From the NCBI GenBank assembly GCA_947427325.1, contig CANEHP010000013.1, positions 1 to 23,342 of the forward strand: DNA of 23,342 nucleotides, given 5' to 3'. The position numbers were made by a program, and so were the translations under genes. Positions within the stretch are counted from its first letter, which is position 1; every line of letters starts with the position of its first letter. Shown piece after piece: positions 1 through 7,281 of the stretch. Origin of the DNA: an uncultured Clostridia bacterium (GTDB lineage: Bacteria; Bacillota; Clostridia; Oscillospirales; Ruminococcaceae). The notes under the pieces were generated by a model that was given only the letters and a program-made list of their open reading frames with translations, was not told the origin of the DNA and made no database searches.

Positions 1-137
1 GTATAAAGGTCAATCCTCGAAGTGACATTTTTAAGGGATTTTCCGAACGGCAGGGGGCAAAGCTTATTGATGCGCTTAAACGGTATGTCGGGAGTGCCAA
101 GAGGAAAGGAGCAGGGAATGGATATAAGCAAGCTTAA
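1..137 (+). CDS. C-terminal end of an unidentified protein (cut by window edge)
   Basis: The frame read from base 3 is open from the window edge to a TAA at 135-137 and gives a 44-residue basic tail that includes SDIFKGFSERQGAKLIDALK and ends GYKQA. I do not recognise the family. Support for it being real: the composition looks like protein, it runs directly into the next gene, and the Shine-Dalgarno site of that gene (AAAGGAG near 105-111) lies inside it. The two genes overlap by 20 bases (118-137), which suggests translational coupling and a shared operon with the Mor-like regulator. The start and most of the protein lie outside the window. Confidence 0.55.
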   Translation, partial: IKVNPRSDIFKGFSERQGAKLIDALKRYVGSAKRKGAGNGYKQA

Positions 138-372
138 GGATAAGGATCGAGAGGTCGCCGAGCTTATCGGGATTGAAAATTATCAAAAACTGATAAGCAG
201 ATACGGCGGCGGCAACATATACATTCCCTCAGCTTCCTTACTGAACAGAGAAGAGCTTGAAGCGGAAATACGCCGGGAATACAACGGAGATAACGCCGCT
301 AAACTCGGGAAACAATACGGGTTGTCGGCAAGAACGATTGTACGAATAGTAACAAAAAAGCCTATGCATTGA
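118..372 (+). CDS. Mor-like helix-turn-helix transcriptional regulator
   Basis: A small 84-residue DNA-binding protein resembling the Mor transcription activator family (Mu Mor/C type, common as short proteins in Clostridia and their phages). The middle carries the Mor-like GGGNIYIPSASLL segment (about residues 28-40), followed by a helix-turn-helix, NAAKLGKQYGLSARTIVRIV (about 59-78). The ATG at 118 is chosen because AAAGGAG lies 6 bases upstream and the Mor similarity begins just after it; an in-frame ATG at 22 would add 32 residues that do not look like the family. The gene overlaps the end of the preceding gene by 20 bases, and its TGA sits in the loop of the downstream terminator. Such proteins often belong to prophages or integrative elements, so this may be the edge of one. 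The regulated target is unknown. Confidence 0.72.
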   Translation: MDISKLKDKDREVAELIGIENYQKLISRYGGGNIYIPSASLLNREELEAEIRREYNGDNAAKLGKQYGLSARTIVRIVTKKPMH

Positions 373-384
373 GCATGGGCTTTT
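356..384 (+). terminator. Intrinsic terminator of the Mor-like gene
   Basis: A 12-bp stem, AAAAGCCTATGC against GCATGGGCTTTT with one G-T pair, closes a 5-base loop that contains the TGA stop codon of the Mor-like gene. The 3' arm ends in TTTT. Its position at the very end of the gene and the T-rich 3' side fit a rho-independent terminator; an A-run on the other side could also let it work on the opposite strand. Confidence 0.75.
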
Positions 385-626
385 AGCGGAATCAAATTTA
401 CTTTTAACAAGAATTATATTTACAACTCTACCATTATTTTCAGTTTTGAGCGCTACATTCAATCCTTTGAGAACAGGGCGTTTTATACATTATGCACAAA
501 AATCTGCTGATTTTGGGAAGAACAAACAAGGCAGAAGAAAAGGCTGGTTAGGTTATAACCTAAATCTTGCTTAAATTTTGTAATCTGTGTAAATTCGCTT
601 GTATAGTGGGATTGTCCCCCACTGTC

Positions 627-652
627 TATGCGAGGAAATGCTTCCTCGCATA
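627..652. repeat. Perfect 11-bp hairpin with TTCCTCG motif repeated downstream
   Basis: TATGCGAGGAA and TTCCTCGCATA form a perfect 11-bp stem around a 4-base ATGC loop. The motif TTCCTCG returns at 664-670 and 697-703, so a transcript could pair GAGGAA with three alternative partners. No T-run follows, so it is not a classic terminator. A short structured RNA or a protein-binding site is possible. Confidence 0.5.
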
Positions 653-840
653 AGTTTAAATATTTCCTCGCCTTCCCCGCTATTACAATATTATTTTTCC
701 TCGATTTTAGTTAATATCATTTAAATCTTAAAATGATGAAATCCGCTTGCAGCATACGTTTAAACGATTGCCTTTTCATTAAAATGCTATTAAAACGGTT
801 CTTTAAAATGATTTGACAGATCTCGCTAAAAAAGAAAAAA

Positions 841-875
841 GGGGGCGGATTTGCCCCCTAACTTTTGACAAGTTA
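841..875. repeat. Two adjacent perfect hairpins upstream of the AraC-type gene
   Basis: GGGGGC/GCCCCC (841-846 and 853-858, 6-base loop) follows an A-rich run at 830-840. It is joined directly to TAACTT/AAGTTA (859-864 and 870-875, 5-base loop). The first could end transcription on the minus strand, where the A-run becomes a T-run. On the plus strand the pair would lie in the leader of the AraC-type gene if transcription begins upstream. Confidence 0.5.
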
Positions 876-1042
876 GTCGGGTAATCGACTTCATAACTCG
901 TCAATATAATCCTTGAAAATCCGCTTGACAAAAGCTTTTTCTTGGGCATTCCCCGTGTGTTTTCGGGTTTTGCCGGGTTTTACCGTTTTTGGGGTTTGCT
1001 TGTCAAATAACACGATGCAAGCACAATAAGGAGGAATTAAAA

Positions 1043-1978
1043 ATGTTTCACGGAACAACAGACAGCAGATATCCCGGTAAAAAGGTACTCATTGAAACGC
1101 ATTATTTAGAAAAACTGGACTGTTCTTATGTATGCAAAGAATGCTTTAACATCATAATTTTAAAAAGTGGAAGCCTGTTAACAAAAATACAGTCCATTGA
1201 TTGCTTCTTTACTGCTCCTGCGGTCATATGTTTAGACAATCTTAAAAGTTTAGAGATCATATCCGATAACGTCGCAGAAGCGGAAATTATCAATTTTGAT
1301 CCAAGTTTTCTTAATGTCAATATGCAAATATCGACCATACGAAGCGTAAATTATGAGCATTTGTGTCAGCTGCATTCGTTTTTTCAGTTAAGCCCGTTTC
1401 TGACTGATAACATTGATAAAATCGGATTCCAGCTTTCAGAGGATACACTGGATAAGGTTGAAAGAGCCTTCCATAGTATAATGCAAAGCATTACCGAACA
1501 GAAGGATTGGTATTGGTCTTGCAGAGCAAGATCATATTTCATTGATATTATTAATATTTTGGAACGAATGTATTTTAATGATTTCATAGAGGCTCCTGTC
1601 GGTTCTTGCATAAAAGTGAAAATACCAAGTGAGTTCAAGGAGTTAATCTCTTACATAAACAATCATTTGGAGCAAAAGCACACGCTTGAATCCCTTTACC
1701 AACACTTCAGAATCAACAAAAATTTGATTGAAAGTTTATTCAAACAATATTTGAACACAACTTTCGGCAAATATTTAAAAATGCAACGATTTGAAACAGC
1801 ATCTTATTATTTAAGATTTACGGAATTAGATGGTGAACAGATTGCTGCCCGCATTGGACTTTCCTCTTCGCAAAATTTCTGTAAATTCTTTAAGCAGATG
1901 AGTGGAATGAGTCCAAATTGTTTTCGTAAGCAAGCTGTTCTAAATCGAAAAAAGATACAATTGAATGAAATTCAATAA
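1043..1978 (+). CDS. AraC-family transcriptional regulator
   Basis: A 311-residue regulator. The C-terminal third (about residues 198-297) is an AraC/XylS two-helix-turn-helix DNA-binding domain: first HTH around HTLESLYQHFRINKNLIESL, a linker FGKYLKMQRFETASYYL, then the second HTH EQIAARIGLSSSQNFCKFFK and the family ending GMSPNCFR. The N-terminal 190 residues show no signal I recognise; by family analogy they should sense a ligand or mediate dimerisation. There is no membrane segment. The start at 1043 is preferred over an in-frame ATG at 989 because AAGGAGG lies just upstream (1029-1035) and the extra 18 residues are not family-like. It stands alone, with 670 bases of repeat-rich DNA before it and no co-directional neighbour after it, so its target is unknown. 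The N-terminal half is unusually rich in Ile, Phe and Asn and poor in GC compared with the core genes further on, suggesting acquired DNA. Confidence 0.85.
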   Translation: MFHGTTDSRYPGKKVLIETHYLEKLDCSYVCKECFNIIILKSGSLLTKIQSIDCFFTAPAVICLDNLKSLEIISDNVAEAEIINFDPSFLNVNMQISTIRSVNYEHLCQLHSFFQLSPFLTDNIDKIGFQLSEDTLDKVERAFHSIMQSITEQKDWYWSCRARSYFIDIINILERMYFNDFIEAPVGSCIKVKIPSEFKELISYINNHLEQKHTLESLYQHFRINKNLIESLFKQYLNTTFGKYLKMQRFETASYYLRFTELDGEQIAARIGLSSSQNFCKFFKQMSGMSPNCFRKQAVLNRKKIQLNEIQ

Positions 1979-2088
1979 TGCAAATCCGCCTTAAAATCAA
2001 TTAAAAATCGTAAATTATAATAACGTCGCGCAAAAATTATATTTTACTAAAAAGCATACAGTACATAGATAAAGTAGTTATAGGAAAA

Positions 2089-2261
2089 GATATTAATACA
2101 AATGATACCCGACAGAAAATAGACAATCTTTGATTTGTGGTCTGTTTTTCGCAATACTGCGTTGTCGTCCTTGCAAGGCATCAGCCTTGCTGCGTCCTTT
2201 GCCTAGTCTTGCAAAAATTATCCTCGCATGTCCTTGTCTATTTTCAATCAGGATTAATATC
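2089..2261. repeat. MITE-like element, longer copy
   Basis: About 173 bp bounded by GATATTAAT / ATTAATATC (2089-2097 and 2253-2261), with inner inverted arms GAAAATAGACAA (2115-2126) and TTGTCTATTTTC (2234-2245). The interior has pairs such as CAAGGC/GCCTTG around ATCA and contains no ORF. Its left-hand core, CAATCTTTG followed by GGTCTG and TTTTCGCAA, is shared with the shorter element at 10545-10627, so the two are relatives. Small size, terminal symmetry and multiple copies fit a miniature inverted-repeat element moved in trans. The exact ends are uncertain because the right end runs into the stem of the next hairpin. Confidence 0.6.
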
Positions 2262-2301
2262 AAATAGCCGCAGGTCTTTTGCTGCGGCTATTTGATATTA
2301 A
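2254..2301. terminator. 20-bp perfect hairpin, likely bidirectional terminator
   Basis: A 20-bp uninterrupted stem (2254-2273 with 2282-2301; core AGCCGCAG/CTGCGGCT) closes an 8-base loop. The outer third is A/T only, so each strand has a T-containing 3' arm but no long T-tract beyond it. It lies just past the end of the minus-strand HTH ORF (2347-2478) and after the plus-strand AraC-type gene, as expected of a shared terminator. Its left arm overlaps the right end of the MITE-like element. Confidence 0.6.
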
Positions 2302-2346
2302 GCAATGCTGTTATAATGCAGGTTAAAGCTGATGTCCTTAACTCTG

Positions 2347-2478
2347 TTATTCCCCCGATTCCCATTTTGATATCGCTTGCGGAGAAACTCCGATTTTCTC
2401 AGCAACCTCTTCTTGTGTCATGCCGAGCTTTTTTCTGTGATTGCGAAGCTTTTCGCCAAATACTTTTTGATCTAACAT
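2347..2478 (-). pseudogene. Short Cro/CI-type (XRE) HTH ORF, probably truncated regulator
   Basis: The minus strand encodes 43 residues, starting MLDQKVFGEKLRNHRKKLGM and continuing TQEEVAEKIGVSPQAISKWE before SGE-stop (TAA at 2347-2349). This is almost exactly one Cro/CI HTH (HTH_3 type): helix 2 TQEEVAEKIG, turn, recognition helix SPQAISKWE. Full-length relatives continue after 'WESG' with a leucine-rich helix and usually a C-terminal domain; here the frame closes at once, and the next 90 bases contain several stops in this frame. The ATG at 2478 has GGAGGT at 2485-2490 with 6-base spacing; an ATG at 2484 abuts the site and is less likely. A good promoter lies upstream. It may be a decayed regulator or a minimal HTH protein. 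Confidence 0.6.
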
Positions 2479-2502
2479 TTCCATACCTCCAAGATTATTT
2501 CG

Positions 2503-2552
2503 AGATAGCTATCTTGTGAATATATTGTATCACGCAACAAATCAACTTGCAA
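2503..2552 (-). promoter_or_regulatory. Promoter and candidate operator of the short HTH ORF
   Basis: On the minus strand, -35 TTGCAA (2547-2552) and -10 TACAAT (2524-2529) are separated by 17 bases. A 12-bp perfect palindrome, AGATAGCTATCT (2503-2514), lies between the -10 and the ribosome site, where an autorepressor could bind. Promoter placement is seen; the operator role is inference from position and symmetry. Confidence 0.55.
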
Positions 2553-2577
2553 TAGTAAGAATGTTGAGTTTTTTCAT

Positions 2578-2604
2578 GATAATTCTACCACAGGTAGAAT
2601 TATC
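2578..2604. repeat. 12-bp perfect inverted repeat with 3-base loop
   Basis: GATAATTCTACC and GGTAGAATTATC pair perfectly around ACA. The repeat lies upstream of the HTH ORF promoter and has no following T-run. It could be a regulator-binding dyad or part of a small mobile element. Confidence 0.5.
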
Positions 2605-3077
2605 TTAGATTACCGACAACCCCTCTTACAAAAAACGCCTTTGTCTGATTTGCCAACCCATCGGTAAACTAAAGGTTGCATGCATTCTATATAACCATTA
2701 AATGGGATTGACTGCGGCAAAATAAGCGTCGAAAAGGATGCGGATTACGGTACGGATACCAACGTTTGGAGGTTTTGACGAAAAATTTTTGAAAGGGAAT
2801 TTTGTTAGTGGTCTGATTTGCCGCCGCATACGGAAGCAAATCTTATGCAGCTATCCCGCCCTTGGAGAGCACAAAGCGATTTTGATGGCCGAAGGGCTGT
2901 CAAAAGCACTTTTGCGTTACTCTCGGCAAAAATAACAGAACCTGCTGATATGCGGCGCAGGGAAACAAAATACGGCATAGTCGTTATGACTATACCGAAA
3001 TTTGTCAGCACTGCCCTCTCCCTTTTACTTCTTTATGTGAAGGGGATGAATGTCTGCATTTTTTTAATTTTGTATAA
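2605..3077. other. 473-bp stretch without a recognisable gene
   Basis: Short open frames exist on both strands (for example 2738-2935 plus and 2805-3011 minus), but none has a convincing ribosome site or a family I recognise, and they overlap one another. An imperfect hairpin (CGGCATAGTC / GACTATACCG, 2973-2997) is present. It may be decayed coding or mobile DNA; nothing firmer can be said. It marks the point where the conserved block ends, since rsgA often follows prkC in Firmicutes but does not here. Confidence 0.4.
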
Positions 3078-5282
3078 TTAATCCTCTGCATCAGTTTCCA
3101 CAGGATCGGTCGTTGTTGTGGTTACTGCCGGTTCAGGCTCAACAGCAGGCGCAGGCGTGGTTGTTGCCTCGGCTAAAAGCTCTGTAAACACATTTTCGTT
3201 AATGCTTATTGTTTCTTTTTTGACGGGATCTTCATCAAAGTTTACCCTAATCTCGACTAAGGTTTTTCTCTCGCCTGTTTTGGGATTTTCAACAATAATA
3301 GCGTAAGTCTTGGTACCGCTGCCTCTTATTGTCCAGATTATATTCTTGCTTAATGCAACGTCCTTGGTTTGCGTAAGAGTCTCCTGAAGCGTGCCGTCAA
3401 TATAATATTTAAATATAAATTCGCCCTTAGCGTTTGAGTTGACTTTCAGCTCGATCTTGTCGTCTCTCTCGGTAGTCAAAAGCTCGCCGTTGGAGACATA
3501 GACGGTTACAACGGTGTCCTTTTCAACCTTTTCGTTAGCGTCAATGCTCTGATAGAAAACCTTTCCCTTCTCAACAACATTATCCGAGGGACAGGGCTTG
3601 TACTCCACCAAAAGAACAATGTCGTTTCTCTTTGCATTTTCGCGTGCGGTGTATTCCGAAAGCTTATAGAAATCGGGTACATAGGTAAGAGTGGGCAAAG
3701 GTCCGTTGCTGACGAAAATAACCACCTTTGAACCTACTTCAACTCTTTCTCTTGCGGCAGGCTCGGTTTTAACAACGCAGTTTTGAGGAATCGTGTCGTT
3801 GTCAACCAACACGATTTCCGTTATAAAGCCTTGGTTTCTCAGCTGCGTTACGGCCTCCTCCTTTGGACGGGATGCATATTCGTCAATCTCCTCCATTTTA
3901 GGACCTAAGCTTACGGTAATGGAGATTTGCTGGGTAGATTTAATGGTAGTTCCTGCGCCTACGCTTTGATAAAATACCTTATCCTTTTCTGCGGCGTTGT
4001 TCTCGTGGGTAAATCTCAAGTTAAACTTATCGCCGTATTGTGTTTTCACTTCGTCCTCGGTCATTCCCATAAAGGTGGGTACAACGACCTCCTCTGTCTG
4101 AGAGCCGTTAGGTCCGTTTGTGCCTGACGGAATCACCTTTTCGGTAACCAGCTTGTACACCACTATTGCCGCAACTATAACAAACACGGCGGTAACGGCA
4201 AACAGAATTGACAGCAGCGGCGAGCGGCGGGGCGCAACATCGTCGTCGTCCTCCTCGTCCTCGTCATCTTCGTCTCTTTCCTCTTCCTGCTCGTTTGGAT
4301 CTTTTAAAGCATAGCCCTTTTTAATCTCTCCGCTGTTTTGCGCTGCGCCCGGCTTTGCGGGATTTTGTTCCGGAGTTACTTTATCAAAATATTTGGTTGT
4401 ACCGTCTGCCGAAAAATACTTATATTCAAATACAATACTTGGATTCTGCTTAAATTCCTCAATATCCCTTATCATTTCCCCTGCGGTCTGATAACGCTTT
4501 GAAGGCTCCTTCTGCATTGCCTTTTCGGTAATTTCCTCCAAGCCCTCGGGGATGGAGCTGTTTACCTCGGACATTTTCTTTGCAGTGGACTGCATATGCA
4601 AAAGGGCAATGGAAACGGGATTATCGCCGTCAAAGGGCTTTTTGCCCGTAAGCATTTCATACATCATAACGCCGACGGAATAAATATCGCTGCGCTCGTC
4701 GGTAACATCGCCCTTTGCCTGCTCGGGGCTAATATAATGAACAGAGCCTATCGCCTTTTCCGAAACGGTTTTGTCCGTTTCCCTGTTAAAGCGGGCGATG
4801 CCGAAATCCATGACTTTTATCGTACCGTCGTTTAACAGCATAACATTCTGCGGCTTAATATCACGGTGAACGATCCCTCTGTCATGAGCATGCTGCAATG
4901 CCTTTAAAATCTGCATAGTGAAGTGAACTACATCCTTCCACTTCAAAACGCCCTGCTTAGCGATATATTCGGTTAACGCTATACCGTCAATGTACTCCAT
5001 TACAATAAACTGGAGCTTGTCGGTAAAGCCCACGTCGTATATTTTGACAATATTAGGATGGGACAGAAGAGCAATAGCCTTTGATTCGTTTCTGAATCTG
5101 CGGATAAAGTCCTCGCTGCCCGCAAACTCGGTTTTCAGAATTTTTACCGCAACCGTTCTGTCCTCGGTTATGTCCTTGGCTTTATATATATCCGCCATTC
5201 CCCCAACACCGATAAGCTCCAGCAGCTCGTATCTGCCGTCAAGCTTTTTTCCAATGTTATTGTCCATAAACATTTCCGCCAT
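3078..5282 (-). CDS. prkC: PASTA-domain Ser/Thr protein kinase (PrkC/Stk1 type)
   Basis: A membrane eukaryotic-type kinase that phosphorylates proteins on Ser/Thr in response to cell-wall fragments; 734 residues. The kinase domain (about 18-280) has glycine loop GVGGMADIYKA (25-35), catalytic Lys47, HRDIKPQN (139-146) and DFG (159-161). A long linker ends in a very acidic run (about 332-348) before basic PRR and one membrane helix (about 354-379). Outside are three PASTA repeats (about 399-461, 462-528, 529-600), then a beta-rich C-terminal region and a Pro/Thr-rich tail (about 705-734). The kinase is therefore cytoplasmic and the PASTA repeats extracellular. It follows the PP2C phosphatase gene by 141 bases, the usual writer-eraser pair. 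The start is uncertain: ATGs at 5282, 5273 and 5267 are in frame, and GGAG lies only 2 bases before the first. Confidence 0.95.
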   Translation of the reverse strand: MAEMFMDNNIGKKLDGRYELLELIGVGGMADIYKAKDITEDRTVAVKILKTEFAGSEDFIRRFRNESKAIALLSHPNIVKIYDVGFTDKLQFIVMEYIDGIALTEYIAKQGVLKWKDVVHFTMQILKALQHAHDRGIVHRDIKPQNVMLLNDGTIKVMDFGIARFNRETDKTVSEKAIGSVHYISPEQAKGDVTDERSDIYSVGVMMYEMLTGKKPFDGDNPVSIALLHMQSTAKKMSEVNSSIPEGLEEITEKAMQKEPSKRYQTAGEMIRDIEEFKQNPSIVFEYKYFSADGTTKYFDKVTPEQNPAKPGAAQNSGEIKKGYALKDPNEQEEERDEDDEDEEDDDDVAPRRSPLLSILFAVTAVFVIVAAIVVYKLVTEKVIPSGTNGPNGSQTEEVVVPTFMGMTEDEVKTQYGDKFNLRFTHENNAAEKDKVFYQSVGAGTTIKSTQQISITVSLGPKMEEIDEYASRPKEEAVTQLRNQGFITEIVLVDNDTIPQNCVVKTEPAARERVEVGSKVVIFVSNGPLPTLTYVPDFYKLSEYTARENAKRNDIVLLVEYKPCPSDNVVEKGKVFYQSIDANEKVEKDTVVTVYVSNGELLTTERDDKIELKVNSNAKGEFIFKYYIDGTLQETLTQTKDVALSKNIIWTIRGSGTKTYAIIVENPKTGERKTLVEIRVNFDEDPVKKETISINENVFTELLAEATTTPAPAVEPEPAVTTTTTDPVETDAED

Positions 5283-5423
5283 TTCTCCGCACTTTTATTT
5301 GAGTTTGGTATTTAATAGGATGATCGCCGCCTGACAGGCGAACATGGTATTTTTTTATATCCGATTACGCTCTCTGTGCGGTAAGAGTGCGTAAATACTC
5401 AACAATAGGTTATCAAATCATTA

Positions 5424-6158
5424 TCAGCACTTCGCAAGCGCCACCGAAACATTATCTCTGCCGCCGTTGGCAAGAGCGTAGTCTATAAGAAGGTCGCAAC
5501 ATTTATTCACAGGGTTGTTTACGATTATTCCCGCTATTTCCGCATCGTCGCCGTAGCTGTGAAGCCCGTCGGAGCAAAGGAGCAAATATTGTCCCTCCTC
5601 CATATCTATTTCAAAGTAATCGGGGGTAATATCGCTTAATGCGCCCACAGCACGGGTGATGAAATTACGGTTGGGGTGGGTTTTGCTTTCCTCTTCGGTA
5701 ATTTCTCCCCGCTCTATAAGGCGTCGTATCTGTGTGTGATCCTTTGTCACCTGCTGCATATTTTCGCCGAATATGTGGTAGCAGCGACTGTCCCCCACAT
5801 TGATTATGTACGCTCTTTCATCATATATTATGGCAGCTACGCAGGTAGTTCCCATACCTCTTTTGTCGGGCTCGGACCTTGCTCGGTCGAAAACAAGACT
5901 GTTGGCGGCAGTAACCGAGGTGATAAGCAAATTTCTTATAAAGTTACGGTTATTGCTCAGCCTGAATCCGTTTTCAATGCGATCCTTTATAAGATCTATT
6001 GTCATCTGGCTGGCAACGCTGCCTGCGTTTTCGCCGCCCATTCCGTCACATACCACCATTACAACGGCTTCCTCGTTGTCTCCCAAGGCGCTGACCCAAA
6101 CTCTGTCCTGGTTTTCGGTTCTTATTAGTCCTATGTCGGACTTACAAAAATATTTCAA
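5424..6158 (-). CDS. prpC: PP2C-family Ser/Thr protein phosphatase (PrpC/Stp)
   Basis: A soluble metal-dependent phosphatase that reverses PrkC phosphorylation; 244 residues, the usual family length. The PP2C motifs are all present: SDIGLIRTENQD (7-18), CDGMGG with metal-binding Asp38 (37-42), GDSRCY (122-127), SDGL (196-199) and GGRDNVS (232-238). There is no membrane segment. I place the start at TTG 6158, since CGGAG lies about 10 bases upstream and the protein then begins MKYFCKSDIG as in its relatives; the longer frame to 6206 also starts at a TTG and adds 16 basic/aromatic residues without a ribosome site. It follows rlmN by 92 bases and precedes prkC, the classic Firmicutes order. Confidence 0.93.
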   Translation of the reverse strand: MKYFCKSDIGLIRTENQDRVWVSALGDNEEAVVMVVCDGMGGENAGSVASQMTIDLIKDRIENGFRLSNNRNFIRNLLITSVTAANSLVFDRARSEPDKRGMGTTCVAAIIYDERAYIINVGDSRCYHIFGENMQQVTKDHTQIRRLIERGEITEEESKTHPNRNFITRAVGALSDITPDYFEIDMEEGQYLLLCSDGLHSYGDDAEIAGIIVNNPVNKCCDLLIDYALANGGRDNVSVALAKC

Positions 6159-6250
6159 TTTATTATATCTCCGTTTATATCTATAATACAGCAGCAGTTT
6201 GCACAAACTGTGAAATAAATTTAAAAATTAATATAAAATATGCAGCCGCT

Positions 6251-7276
6251 TTAAGTATTATCTCTTCTGAGCTGACCGCAGGCGGCTTCAATATCCGCCC
6301 CGAGGGTTCTTCTGACAGTAGCGTTTAAGCCGCTGCCGCAAAGGATTTTCTTAAAGCTTTCCACAAACTCGCTTTTTTTATAGTCTCCCTCTCTGATTTC
6401 ATTTATCGGGATAAGATTAATATGGCACACGCCCAAGGGCTTTAAAAGGGCAATAAGCTCCCTTGCCGTTTCCGTATCGTCATTTACCCCCTTAATAAGC
6501 GCAAATTCAAAGCTTATTCTTCTGCCTGTGGTCTTAAAGTAATTGTCGCAGGCGCTTATAAGCTCCTTTATGGGGTATTTTTTATTTACGGGCATTATAG
6601 AACTGCGTTTTTCGTCGGTAGGCGCATGAAGAGACACGGAAAGGGTAAGCCCTAACTTCATTTCCGCCAGCTTACGGATTTTATCCGCAAGTCCGCAGGT
6701 GGAAAGGGAAATATGCCTTAGGCTCATATTTCTGCCGCTTTTATGGGAGATTATATGTAAAAACTTTACCACATTGTCGAAGTTATCCAAAGGCTCGCCT
6801 ATTCCCATAAGCACAACGGAATCTACGCTTCTTCCGCTGTCCCTTTCGCTTTCATATATCTGAAGGAGTATTTCCGAAGGCTCAAGATTTCTCACAAAGC
6901 CCGCCTTAGTGGAGGCGCAGAATTTACAGCCCATTTTACAGCCCACCTGTGTGGAAAGGCAAATGCTGTTTCCGTGGTGATATTCCATCAGAACAGTTTC
7001 CGCCTTATTTCCGTCGGGCAGTACATATAAATATTTTACAGTATTATCTATGCTTGATACAAGTCTTTTTTGAATTTTCAGTGAATTTATATAAAATTCC
7101 TCTTCCAATAAGGCTCTTGTTTGTGCAGAAATATTAGTCATTTTGTCAAAGCTTGGTACTTTTTTATCATGCAGCCACTGAAATACCTGCAAAGCACGGA
7201 ACTTTTTTTCACCGATTTGTAATAATTTCCGCTCCAATTCCTCATAGGATAGGGATAATATGTCTGTTTTTTCCAT
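6251..7276 (-). CDS. rlmN: 23S rRNA (adenine-2503-C2)/tRNA methyltransferase RlmN
   Basis: A radical-SAM enzyme that methylates C2 of A2503 in 23S rRNA and A37 of some tRNAs; 341 residues, typical. The Fe-S cluster motif CKMGCKFC gives Cys113, Cys117 and Cys120 (CX3CX2C). The methyl-carrying Cys near the end is Cys333 in ADIEAACGQL. The GIGEPLDNFDN and SLHAPTDEKR segments are standard for the family, and the ending ACGQLR argues for RlmN rather than the resistance enzyme Cfr. The ATG at 7276 lies 5 bases after the rsmB stop, and its ribosome site (AGGTAG) overlaps that stop, so translation is probably coupled. Confidence 0.97.
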   Translation of the reverse strand: MEKTDILSLSYEELERKLLQIGEKKFRALQVFQWLHDKKVPSFDKMTNISAQTRALLEEEFYINSLKIQKRLVSSIDNTVKYLYVLPDGNKAETVLMEYHHGNSICLSTQVGCKMGCKFCASTKAGFVRNLEPSEILLQIYESERDSGRSVDSVVLMGIGEPLDNFDNVVKFLHIISHKSGRNMSLRHISLSTCGLADKIRKLAEMKLGLTLSVSLHAPTDEKRSSIMPVNKKYPIKELISACDNYFKTTGRRISFEFALIKGVNDDTETARELIALLKPLGVCHINLIPINEIREGDYKKSEFVESFKKILCGSGLNATVRRTLGADIEAACGQLRRDNT

Positions 7277-7281
7277 TATAA

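Larger units (their letters stand above)
385..1042. other. 658-bp non-coding stretch with hairpins and short repeats
   Basis: No convincing gene was found on either strand. The stretch holds a 16-bp perfect palindrome (TTAGGTTATAACCTAA, 548-563), a GTGGG/CCCAC hairpin at 607-622, a 26-base hairpin at 627-652, two further TTCCTCG copies (664-670 and 697-703), paired hairpins at 841-875, a 10-bp tandem repeat (CGGGTTTTGC / CGGGTTTTAC, 964-983) and a TTGACAA/TTGTCAA pair (925-931 and 1000-1006) flanking the bases before the AraC-type gene. This density of symmetric motifs suits a regulatory or mobile-element boundary region, but no function can be assigned. Confidence 0.5.

Noticed and set aside
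989..1042. Upstream ATG for the AraC-type gene
   Set aside because: No ribosome site before 989, while the ATG at 1043 has AAGGAGG; the added residues do not resemble the family.
2292..2519. Plus-strand ORF of 75 codons
   Set aside because: It overlaps the minus-strand HTH ORF, which has a family signature, a ribosome site and a promoter.
2738..3081. Overlapping short ORFs on both strands
   Set aside because: None has a convincing ribosome site or recognisable domain; they probably reflect decayed or repeat DNA, so no gene is called.
4120..4314. Serine-rich plus-strand ORF
   Set aside because: It is the complement of the GAC/GAG-rich codons for the acidic linker of the PASTA kinase.
6251..7276. 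Cfr antibiotic-resistance methyltransferase
   Set aside because: The sequence and the housekeeping context between rsmB and prpC fit RlmN; nothing specific to Cfr was seen.
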